DNA from: Chthoniobacter flavus
GTDB taxonomy: Bacteria; Verrucomicrobiota; Verrucomicrobiia; Chthoniobacterales; Chthoniobacteraceae
Assembly (NCBI GenBank): GCA_945861435.1
Contig: CAMAUX010000033.1
Coordinates: forward strand, 1 to 56,947
DNA: 56,947 nt
Direction: 5' to 3'
In this document: piece by piece, positions 1 to 7,515 of the stretch
Layout of the letters: every line of letters starts with the position of its first letter
How positions within the stretch are numbered: the stretch's first letter is position 1
The notes under the pieces: generated by a model
What the model saw: only the letters and a program-made list of their open reading frames with translations
What the model was told of the DNA's origin: nothing
The model's database searches: none
Made by a program: the position numbers and the translations under genes

Positions 1-124
1 GCTGGGCGACGCGCCCACGCAGGGAGAGATTTTGAAGGCGTTGTTTGAACTGACCAAGCAGGTCGAGGTGGTTAAAAAGCAACTGATGCGTCTGGAGAAG
101 CGCGACGAAAACGCGCTGCTTTGA
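1..124 (+). CDS. C-terminal end of an unidentified protein (5' truncated by window edge)
   Basis: The frame ending in TGA at 122-124 is open to the window edge and reads about 40 residues. The end is strongly charged and looks helical or coiled-coil (ELTKQVEVVKKQLMRLEKRD). It is too short to assign to a family, and no function is proposed. The gene runs towards the initiator tRNA, which lies on the opposite strand. Confidence 0.55.
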   Translation, partial: LGDAPTQGEILKALFELTKQVEVVKKQLMRLEKRDENALL

Positions 125-279
125 GGCTACTGCCCGACTCCTGCGGGACGTTTGCAACAGAGAGGCAACGAACAGCCAGCCAGCGAAGCAGGCTTCGGGG
201 AGCTGCGGCAGTTGAAGCAGCTGCGGCGACTGAAGTGGGCTGGGGAGCAACACAGCCGGAAAACACACCCGAAAGGATG

Positions 280-356
<77 letters not shown>

Positions 357-438
357 ATTGGTGTTGACGAGACAGTAGCGGGGAATCATCTGGGAGCAAG
401 GGGAATGTTGGGAAAGTTTCCAGCGTGCAGCGCCCACA

Positions 439-1467
439 TCAGGGTTGTCGAAGAGGGTGTGGAAGGCGCAGGGAAGCGGCTGCGCGCAGCGGCGCACTCA
501 ACGGGAACGCGACGTTTGCAGGCTTCCATGTGAGAAGGTCCGTGGAAACGAAGAGGGATCCTTCTGACGCGCTCCATGCGTGGAGATCCGGGGATTCGGA
601 GGTTTCCGAGATGGCGAGTAGGAGGTGGCTCGGGGAGTGTGGAGCGCGGTTCCATGCGAGGCCGTCGTCGGAGGACCATGCCTGGCCGGGGCCGATGGCG
701 AGGAAACGGCGGCCGCTCCAGAGGACTTGTTGGAAGTCGACTGCGGGGTCGGTGGGGATGCGTTGCCACTGGTGTCCGTCGTGGGAGGTTTCAAGAAGTC
801 CTGCAGGGCCGACGGCGACGAAGTGGCCGCTTCCGTATGCGATGGAGGATGCGGGTGGAGCGTCTTGGGTGAAAGAGGCGAGGGTGGTGCCGTCCTCCGT
901 GGCGGCGCGCCAGAAGGAGGTGAGACCGCCGAGTGACACGCTGCCGAGGATGACGAATCTGGGGCCGCCTTCGCCGTTGCCTTGGGCCATTTGGAGGACG
1001 CTGGAGTGGCCGGTGACGGGGAATCGGGCGCCGTGGTCGAAGTGATGGCCGTCGCTGGAGACGATGAGTCCGAGGGGATGTGCGGCGACGAAGGTTCCGG
1101 GTTGGCTGCCGCTGGCACTGGTGGCGGCTATCGCGGCGAGTGCGGGTGCCGGGGAGGCGAGGGGTTCCCAATTGCGGCCGTCGGAGGAGGCGAGCAGGAG
1201 GCCGGTGGTGGGGCCGCCGCCCGCGGCGACGAAGCGGGTGCCATCGGTGCAGACGCTGCGCAGGGTGCGTTCGGAGGCAGGGACGGATTCGGGGAGGAGG
1301 ACGTCGTTAGCCCAGAGGATGCCATCGGTGGACGAGATCCTGCGGCCGTGGTCACCGACGGCCACCCAGAGGGTGTTTGGGGCTTTGGGGGTCTGCGCGC
1401 ATGCGATGGCGGCGAGCCCCTGCAGCATCCAGAGGAATGCGAGGGACCAGCGGGCGCAGCGCATCAT
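439..1467 (-). CDS. Secreted BNR/sialidase-like beta-propeller protein, unknown function
   Basis: A 342-aa protein with an N-terminal signal peptide (basic start, hydrophobic stretch about 8-22, cleavage near ACAQ). The rest consists of repeated units of the type SSDGRNWEPL, TSHDGHQWQRI and SSDDGLAWNRA, spaced as in BNR/Asp-box or photosynthesis-stability-factor-like propellers. Such folds are scaffolds and no catalytic set is visible. It starts 12 bp after the stop of the large dehydrogenase/cytochrome gene, so it is probably its co-transcribed partner and the last gene of the minus-strand block. Propeller and export are well supported. The role is unknown. Confidence 0.7.
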   Translation of the reverse strand: MMRCARWSLAFLWMLQGLAAIACAQTPKAPNTLWVAVGDHGRRISSTDGILWANDVLLPESVPASERTLRSVCTDGTRFVAAGGGPTTGLLLASSDGRNWEPLASPAPALAAIAATSASGSQPGTFVAAHPLGLIVSSDGHHFDHGARFPVTGHSSVLQMAQGNGEGGPRFVILGSVSLGGLTSFWRAATEDGTTLASFTQDAPPASSIAYGSGHFVAVGPAGLLETSHDGHQWQRIPTDPAVDFQQVLWSGRRFLAIGPGQAWSSDDGLAWNRAPHSPSHLLLAISETSESPDLHAWSASEGSLFVSTDLLTWKPANVAFPLSAPLRAAASLRLPHPLRQP

Positions 1468-1479
1468 GGGCGGCGGTGG

Positions 1480-4400
1480 CTACTTGAGGCTGTAGACGTA
1501 CTCCATCACATCGCGGAGTTCGCGGCGGGTGAGCATTTCGCCAAGACCCGGGATCATGCCTGAGGGGGCGTTTTCGCGGTTCTTGATTTGGGATTTTGCG
1601 AGGGTGATGGGAGCGGCGCCCGGCGCGGGCATTTGGAGCGTCAGTTCGGAGTCGGTTTCCTTCTTGATGATGCCGGCTTGGAGTTCGCCGTTCTGGAGGG
1701 TGACCATGATGGACTGGAAGCCTTCTGCGATGCGCGCGTTGGGGAGGACGATGGATTCGAGAAGGTAACGCCGGTCTTTTTTGGAGGCGATGCCTGTGAG
1801 GTCGGGACCTGCGTCGCCGCCGGAGCCGGAGACTTTGTGGCAGCGCAGGCAGGCGGCGACTGCGTGTTCCTTGAAGATTTTCTCACCGACGGATTTGTTT
1901 CCACCGGAGAGGGCGGGGAGGTAGGGGGCGAGAGGGTCGTCCTTTGGGAGGTTGGCTTGGTATTGAGCGAGGCGCGCTTTGGTGTCGGGGTTGGGGCGTT
2001 TGGCTGCGGCCTCGAGCAGTTCGAGGGCGACTTGAGCGGGGAGTTTGTCGGCTTGGAGTTCAGCGAGCAGCGCGGTGAGTGCGGTGTCCGCGTTGGGGCT
2101 GGGAGATTCGCCCAGTGCCTCAAGGATGGATTTTTTCTCGGCGAGCTCTGCCTTGGCGAAGGCTGCGCTGAGCTGGAGGGCCGCCGTATCCGGATCGCTT
2201 TTACCGAGCAGGTTGGTGGCGGTGACGCGCACGCCGGGGTCGGTGTCGTTGAGGGCCGATTGGACGGCGTTTTTGAGGAGGGGGCTCTCAAGAAGGGCAA
2301 GGGTTTCGAGGGCCTTGGAGCGTACTTTTGGGGGTGCGTCCGGGCTGGAGCTGAGGCTTGCGAGAGGCTTGGCGGAATCTTTCAGGACGAGGGCGCCGAT
2401 GGTGTCGATGGCGGCGCTGACCACAGCGGGGGAAGGGTCTGAGAGGAGCTTCGCCTGCTGGGATTTGAAGGCGGTGATGGCGTACTGGACCGGGCGTGGA
2501 GGCAGGGGACGGAATACGCCCGTGACGCGGTCGCGTGGCTCGGGTCGGGCCCATGCGCTGAGACGTCCGAGGGCCTCGATGCGCAGGGATTCCTTGGCGT
2601 CGGGTTTGGCGGCGAGTTCTGCGATGGAGCGTGCGCCTTCGGTGGTGCCCATGCGGAAGTTGGCGTTGATGGAGCGAAGGGTGAGTTGCTCGTCGGCGTG
2701 GTTTTTGGTGATGAGGCTGGCGAGAGTGGGGTAGGCGGGAGCGATGGCTTCGTCGCTGATGGCCACCGCCGCTTCGCGCACGAGGAGCGGGTCGCTGTCG
2801 TTGAGAAGGTCCGCGATTTTGGGGGCGCGGAGATGGCGGTAGGCGAGCAGGGCTGCAAGGCGGACGCTGCGTGAGGAGTCTCGTGTGGCGAGCTCGAGGG
2901 CACTCGCGTTGGCACTTTTGGCAAGTGCGATGGATGCGGCATGGCGCAGGAAGGGGTCGCGGTCCGCGTTTTCTTGAACCATGGAGAAGAGGGCGTCGGC
3001 GGCCTCGGGTTTGCCGAGTTTGCCCAAGCTCTGGGCTGCGAAGAAGCGCACGCGGAGGTTGGGGTCCTTGAGGGCCTTGATGAGGCCGAGGTAGCTATCG
3101 GCGACTTTGCCGTCGCCGAGGGCCTTGGCTGTTTGTGCGCGCACTTCGGGGTGGGCGGTGTCGAGGAGGGGGATGAGGGGTGCGAGCAGTTTGGTTTCTG
3201 CGGCTGGGCGTTTATAGCCGACGCGGCGTGCGCTTTGGGCGAGTCCCCAGATGGCGTGGATGCGGGAAAGCGGGGGTGCGTCTGCGAGGGCTGCGCTGGT
3301 GAGGGTTTGCGAGCCGTCCTTGCGGGAGGCGAGAGTCCACTGGGCTTCGAGGCGGACGCGCTGGTCGCGGTGTGCGAGCAGGGCGGCGAGTTCGGCAGTG
3401 GACTTGTGTTCGAGGCCGTCGCCGAGGAGTTGGCGGACTTCGGCGATGTCAGCAGCCTGTTCCTTTTGGGCTGCGGGATGCTCCATGCGGATGATGCGGC
3501 CGCGTCCGACGCCCTCCCAGCCTTCGCCCCATTCGGTGAAGTAGAAGCGGGAGTCTGGTCCGAAGGCGATGTCGGTGGATTGGACCTGGCCGATGAAGGT
3601 GGTGGGTTCCTGGACGACGGAGAAGCCGGCGCCGTCTTCTTTGACTTGGAGCATGGCGATGGCGCTGCGGGCGCTGGAGCCTTTGAATCCGCAGACGAAG
3701 AAGTGGTCGTCGAACTGCGCGGGAAGGCCTGTGCCCGGGTAATAGAGGACGCCGGAGGGGCCGTCTGGCAGGTTCAGGATGGGGGTGTTGAGGAAGAAGG
3801 GGGTGCCTTCCTTGCGGGGTTCCCACATTTTTTGAGCGAGCCAGGGGTTGCGCTGTTTGCCGAGGGGGTTGTGCTGCCAGCCTACGCGCCAGCCGCTGTC
3901 TCCATCCTCGACGAGGTAGACCCAGCGTTCGCGGTCGCCCTGATCGGAGTCGTTGTCGCCGGTGAAGAGGTTGCCGTGCTTGTCGAAGGCGAGTTCTTGG
4001 GGATTGCGCAGGCCGCGTGCGACGACCTCCATGTGGGAGCCGTCGGGTTCGCAGCGGAAGACGGCGCCTTCATCTGGGAAGGCGAGGACATTGCCCTCCT
4101 TGGTTTTCACATGGGCGCCGCGATCGCCGAAGGAGAAGTAGAGGCGGCCGTCGGGTCCGAGGATGAGGCCGTGCATGTCGTGGCCCGTGAAGCTGAAGCG
4201 CACGCCGTAGCCAGCGCTGAGTGAATCACGTTTTTGGGCGAGGCCCTTGGAGTCGGTGCCAGAGAAGAGCCAGAGGTTGGGGATATTGGTGCACCAGACC
4301 TTGCCGTTGTGAGCGAGGACGCCTGAGTTGATGCCATCCAGGAGGGTGCTCATCTGGGAGGCGTAGGGGCTTGAGAAGTCGGCTTTGCCATCGCCATCGC

Positions 4401-4881
4401 GGTCTTCGAGAAGGCGGACGACCTCGGTTTCCTTTGCGAGATCAGCCCACTGGGTGGGGAAGTTGCGTTTCATGGATGCGACGCGGTCCTCGGTGGTGCG
4501 GCACGCGAGGTCGTCCTCGAGCATGAACATGTAGTGGCGGATATCGAGTGTGCTGGTGCGGTAACGGTAGGTCTCAGCTACGAACACGCGGCCTTTTTCA
4601 TCGACGGAAAGGGAGACGGGATTGCCGAGCATCGGTTCGGAAGCCCAGAGGCTGGAGCTGAAGCCCTCGGGTGTCTGGATCTTGAGAAGCTGCTTTTGGG
4701 CGTCTTCGGAGGCGGGCTGCAGGTGTGGTTCGGCAACGCGCTCTGGGCCCTTGAGGCCGGCCTTGCTGTTGGGTGCGGCGGAAATTTCAGCTGCGCGGAT
4801 GGGTTGCTGGGCCGCGGCGCAGAGAAGGGCGAGGAGGAGGAGGATGGAACGCGTGGGGCTGAGCGGTGAGGGAATGGACAT
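1480..4881 (-). CDS. PVC-type membrane-bound dehydrogenase with HEAT repeats and C-terminal cytochrome c domain
   Basis: An 1133-aa exported protein. The signal peptide (about 1-30) is followed by a six-bladed sugar-dehydrogenase-like propeller (about 60-470; GRVFVAETYRYR, DRDGDGKAD, LAFDKHGNLFTGDNDSDQGDRERW), a long HEAT-repeat region (about 480-930) and a terminal mono-heme domain with CLRCH near residue 1011, ending in the LTRRELRDVMEYV signature. This matches the Pirellula/Verrucomicrobium N-terminal domain (TIGR02604) and CxxCH heme domain (TIGR02603). The family is thought to oxidise sugars or alcohols at the periplasmic face and pass electrons to its heme. The substrate is unknown. It lies 191 bp downstream of the DUF1080 hydrolase gene and just before the propeller gene. 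Confidence 0.88.
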   Translation of the reverse strand: MSIPSPLSPTRSILLLLALLCAAAQQPIRAAEISAAPNSKAGLKGPERVAEPHLQPASEDAQKQLLKIQTPEGFSSSLWASEPMLGNPVSLSVDEKGRVFVAETYRYRTSTLDIRHYMFMLEDDLACRTTEDRVASMKRNFPTQWADLAKETEVVRLLEDRDGDGKADFSSPYASQMSTLLDGINSGVLAHNGKVWCTNIPNLWLFSGTDSKGLAQKRDSLSAGYGVRFSFTGHDMHGLILGPDGRLYFSFGDRGAHVKTKEGNVLAFPDEGAVFRCEPDGSHMEVVARGLRNPQELAFDKHGNLFTGDNDSDQGDRERWVYLVEDGDSGWRVGWQHNPLGKQRNPWLAQKMWEPRKEGTPFFLNTPILNLPDGPSGVLYYPGTGLPAQFDDHFFVCGFKGSSARSAIAMLQVKEDGAGFSVVQEPTTFIGQVQSTDIAFGPDSRFYFTEWGEGWEGVGRGRIIRMEHPAAQKEQAADIAEVRQLLGDGLEHKSTAELAALLAHRDQRVRLEAQWTLASRKDGSQTLTSAALADAPPLSRIHAIWGLAQSARRVGYKRPAAETKLLAPLIPLLDTAHPEVRAQTAKALGDGKVADSYLGLIKALKDPNLRVRFFAAQSLGKLGKPEAADALFSMVQENADRDPFLRHAASIALAKSANASALELATRDSSRSVRLAALLAYRHLRAPKIADLLNDSDPLLVREAAVAISDEAIAPAYPTLASLITKNHADEQLTLRSINANFRMGTTEGARSIAELAAKPDAKESLRIEALGRLSAWARPEPRDRVTGVFRPLPPRPVQYAITAFKSQQAKLLSDPSPAVVSAAIDTIGALVLKDSAKPLASLSSSPDAPPKVRSKALETLALLESPLLKNAVQSALNDTDPGVRVTATNLLGKSDPDTAALQLSAAFAKAELAEKKSILEALGESPSPNADTALTALLAELQADKLPAQVALELLEAAAKRPNPDTKARLAQYQANLPKDDPLAPYLPALSGGNKSVGEKIFKEHAVAACLRCHKVSGSGGDAGPDLTGIASKKDRRYLLESIVLPNARIAEGFQSIMVTLQNGELQAGIIKKETDSELTLQMPAPGAAPITLAKSQIKNRENAPSGMIPGLGEMLTRRELRDVMEYVYSLK

Positions 4882-5072
4882 GGAGAGCTTTGGCGAAGAG
4901 TCGCAGGTTTTCAGTAGGCGGAAAGTGCGAGGAGCGCGTGAGGGTTGGTTCTACGGGCGCTGGTGGAGCGGCGGGATGCGCCGGGATTCAAGAGACTGCC
5001 ACCACGGTGGAGTTCCGTGAGGGGAATCCGAGGGCTTCCGGGGTCGGGCGGGGCGAAGGGCGTCGCGGGTTG

Positions 5073-5798
5073 TCAGGGCGTCGCGGGCAGAGGGCGGATG
5101 CGCAGGTTGCGGAAGGAGACTTCCTCGCCCTGATCGAGCAGGATGACGGGGGACTTGGTTTTCGTGCCGAAGCCGGTGGGAACCTTGGCCTTGGCTGCGG
5201 CTGCGGCCTTTTGGAGATCGGGGCCGAGGGTGTACTCGAGCACTTTTTCTCCATTGATCCAGTGTTCGACGTGGCTGCCTTGGACGCGGAGGAGGCCTTC
5301 GTTCCACTCGCCGTCCTTGAGTTGTTTTTTGTCGTTGGGAGGGAGGATGCCGTAGAGGGCGCCCGTGCGTTTGGGGGGGCCGCCCTTGAGGCCGTCGGGA
5401 TTGCGGACGTCGTCGATGAGTTGGAATTCGTTGCCAGCGGGGCGCTGTCCCATTCCAGAGCGGTTGAAGTAGATGACGCCCGAATCGCCTGAGACGGCGA
5501 GTTTCCATTCGAAGCTGAATTCAAAGTCGGTGAAGGCGTCGGCGGTGGCGAGGTCGCCGCCCGTGAGCTTTCCGGAGTCCTTGATTTTCTTGTTGAGCAC
5601 GAGGGCTCCGTCGGTGATGGACCAGCCTGCACGCAGGAAGTCGGTTTTTTGCACCCCCTTGAGTCCGGTGATTGTTTTGCCGTCGAAAAGAACCTTCCAC
5701 GGGGTGGAATCGGCGCCCGTGGTGGACTGTCCGTGGAGGGGGGAGTGAGCGATCAGTGCGAGGCCGGCGGTGCAGGCGAGAAGGTGCAGGATTTTCAT
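5073..5798 (-). CDS. Exported DUF1080 (3-keto-disaccharide hydrolase-like) protein
   Basis: The ATG at 5798 gives a 241-aa protein with a clear signal peptide (MKILHLLACTAGLALIAHSP). An open frame continues further upstream but codes for an unlikely extension. The body is the concanavalin-like DUF1080/PF06439 fold: WKVLFDGKTITGLKG at the start, DFEFSFEWKLAVSGDSGVIYF in the core and GNEFQLIDD followed by HVEHWINGEKVLEY towards the end. Characterised members cleave 3-keto-glycosides. It lies between the DUF1501 gene (289 bp upstream) and the dehydrogenase gene, which fits extracytoplasmic sugar oxidation followed by hydrolysis. The 289-bp gap may hold a separate promoter. Confidence 0.85.
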   Translation of the reverse strand: MKILHLLACTAGLALIAHSPLHGQSTTGADSTPWKVLFDGKTITGLKGVQKTDFLRAGWSITDGALVLNKKIKDSGKLTGGDLATADAFTDFEFSFEWKLAVSGDSGVIYFNRSGMGQRPAGNEFQLIDDVRNPDGLKGGPPKRTGALYGILPPNDKKQLKDGEWNEGLLRVQGSHVEHWINGEKVLEYTLGPDLQKAAAAAKAKVPTGFGTKTKSPVILLDQGEEVSFRNLRIRPLPATP

Positions 5799-6087
5799 GG
5801 TGGATGGTGGGAGGGCGCCCGTTGCGCAGAGGAGGAAGTGCGGGCTCGAGAAATTAGTCGGAGGGTTTGGGGCGCTCCAGAAAATTTCCCGGCCACAATC
5901 GCAGCGCAGCGGGGCTGCTTGGCTGCGGCGCATTCATCACACGCCCTACGAGGGTGGCCATTGGGGAGGAGGGCGTGCCGGGGTGAGGGCAGACCTGCGG
6001 ATGGCGAGGGCTTACTCGGTGGCTGGCGGTCCGCTGCATTGGGACGGCTTTAGGATGGAGGAACCGCGCGAGGCGGGAAGCGGTTGA

Positions 6088-7479
6088 TCAGGCGAGGATT
6101 TCCTTCACCACGTGTCCCTCGACGTCGGTGAGGCGGTAGTCGCGGCCGGCGTGACGGTAGGTGAGCTTTTCGTGGTCGAATCCGAGCAGGTGCAGGATGG
6201 TGGCGTGGAAATCGTGGACGTGGACGGGATCGACGCTGGCGCGCATTCCGTGTTCGTCGGTGGCGCCGTGGACGGTGCCGGGTTTGACGCCAGCGCCCGC
6301 GAGCCATGAGCTGAAGGCCCATGGATGGTGTTCGCGGCCTTTGGCTTCGGCGGTGTTGTTGAAGGGGGTCCGGCCGAATTCGGTGGTCCAGACGACGAGG
6401 GTGTCCTCGAGCATGCCGCGTTGTTTGAGGTCGCGCAGGAGGGCGGCGATGGGTTGGTCGACGTTTTTGGCGAGGGGGCCATGGGTCATCATGTCGCCGT
6501 GGGCGTCCCAGTTTCCTGAGGAGCCCGAGTCGATGAGTTCGACAAAGCGCACGCCGCGCTCAAGCAGGCGTCTGGCGGCGAGGCATTGCCAGCCGAAGCC
6601 GGTGGTTTGGCCGCGCGCGAGGCCGTAGTCCTCGTGGGTACGATCGGTTTCCTCCTGAAGATTGAAGGCGTCGGGGACGGCCATCTGCATGCCGAAGGCG
6701 GTCTCGAAAGTGCGCAGGCGCGCTTCGAGAAGAGGATCGGCGTTGCGGGTTTGAAGATGGGCTTGATTGAGGGAGCGCAGGGCGTCGAGTTCGCGCGACT
6801 GGAGGTCTGAGGGGATGCGGCGGGCGACGTTGGCGACGGGTTCGGGTCCTGGAATGACGAGGGTTCCCTGATGAGAGCCGGGGAGGAAGTCGCTGGCGAA
6901 GACCTGGCCGCCTGCGTAGGTCTGTTTTGGAGCGATGACGACGAAGGAGGGGAGGTTTTTGTTGATGGTCCCCAAGCCGTAACTGACCCAGGAGCCGATG
7001 CTGGGGCGTGCGAAGGCGAACGAACCGGTGTGCATGCCGAGGGTGGCATTGTAGTGGTTCGAGTGGGAGGTGTGCATCGAGCGGATGAGGGTGAGTTCGT
7101 CCGCGCAGGAGGCCATGTGGGGAAAGAGATCGCTTACTTCGATGCCGGATTTTCCGCGCGGGCTGAATTCCCACTGGGGCCGTTTGAGGTAGATGCGTTC
7201 GTAGCCCGGGCGGCCCTTGATTTCGGGATGGTCGGCTTTGATTTCTTTGCCGTGATCCCGGGTGAGTGTGGGTTTGGGATCGAAGCTGTCCACGTGTGAA
7301 ACGCCGCCCGTCATGAAGAGAAAGATGACGCGCTTGGCCTTGGCTGGAAGGGGCGGATTTTTTGGCGCAAGCGGGTCTGTGCTATCCGCCATGAGTTGTT
7401 GGAGAATGCCAGGGAAGAGGAGGGAACCGGTGACGGCGGACTGGAGGAAATGTCTCCGAGGAATGGTGTGCGCGTTCAT
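6088..7479 (-). CDS. DUF1501 protein with Tat signal (first copy)
   Basis: A 463-aa protein starting with a Tat-type leader (RRHFLQ at 8-13, then a hydrophobic stretch ending near LMA). Conserved DUF1501 features are visible: the VIFLFMTGGVSHVDSFDPKP opening, SMHTSHSNHYNATLGMHTGS, the WTTEFGRTPF motif and the C-terminal DFHATILHLLGFDHEKLTYRHAGRDYRLTD block. The family is abundant in Planctomycetes and Verrucomicrobia, is distantly related to the sulfatase/alkaline phosphatase fold and has no established reaction. It starts 36 bp after the stop of the PSD1/cytochrome gene, the usual partner of this family, so the two are probably co-expressed. Confidence 0.9.
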   Translation of the reverse strand: MNAHTIPRRHFLQSAVTGSLLFPGILQQLMADSTDPLAPKNPPLPAKAKRVIFLFMTGGVSHVDSFDPKPTLTRDHGKEIKADHPEIKGRPGYERIYLKRPQWEFSPRGKSGIEVSDLFPHMASCADELTLIRSMHTSHSNHYNATLGMHTGSFAFARPSIGSWVSYGLGTINKNLPSFVVIAPKQTYAGGQVFASDFLPGSHQGTLVIPGPEPVANVARRIPSDLQSRELDALRSLNQAHLQTRNADPLLEARLRTFETAFGMQMAVPDAFNLQEETDRTHEDYGLARGQTTGFGWQCLAARRLLERGVRFVELIDSGSSGNWDAHGDMMTHGPLAKNVDQPIAALLRDLKQRGMLEDTLVVWTTEFGRTPFNNTAEAKGREHHPWAFSSWLAGAGVKPGTVHGATDEHGMRASVDPVHVHDFHATILHLLGFDHEKLTYRHAGRDYRLTDVEGHVVKEILA

Positions 7480-7515
7480 GGGATGGGGAGCGAGGGAGGG
7501 GGGGGAAGAAGACGG

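Noticed and set aside
2941-4224. A 427-codon open frame opposite the dehydrogenase gene
   Set aside because: Composition is anti-sense-like (Gly, Glu, Ala, Val), with no recognisable domain, and the dehydrogenase frame fully explains the region.
4984-5029. GGATTC/GAATCC pair with an inner CCACC/GGTGG stem after the DUF1080 gene
   Set aside because: Short stems, no U-tract on either strand; too weak to call a terminator.
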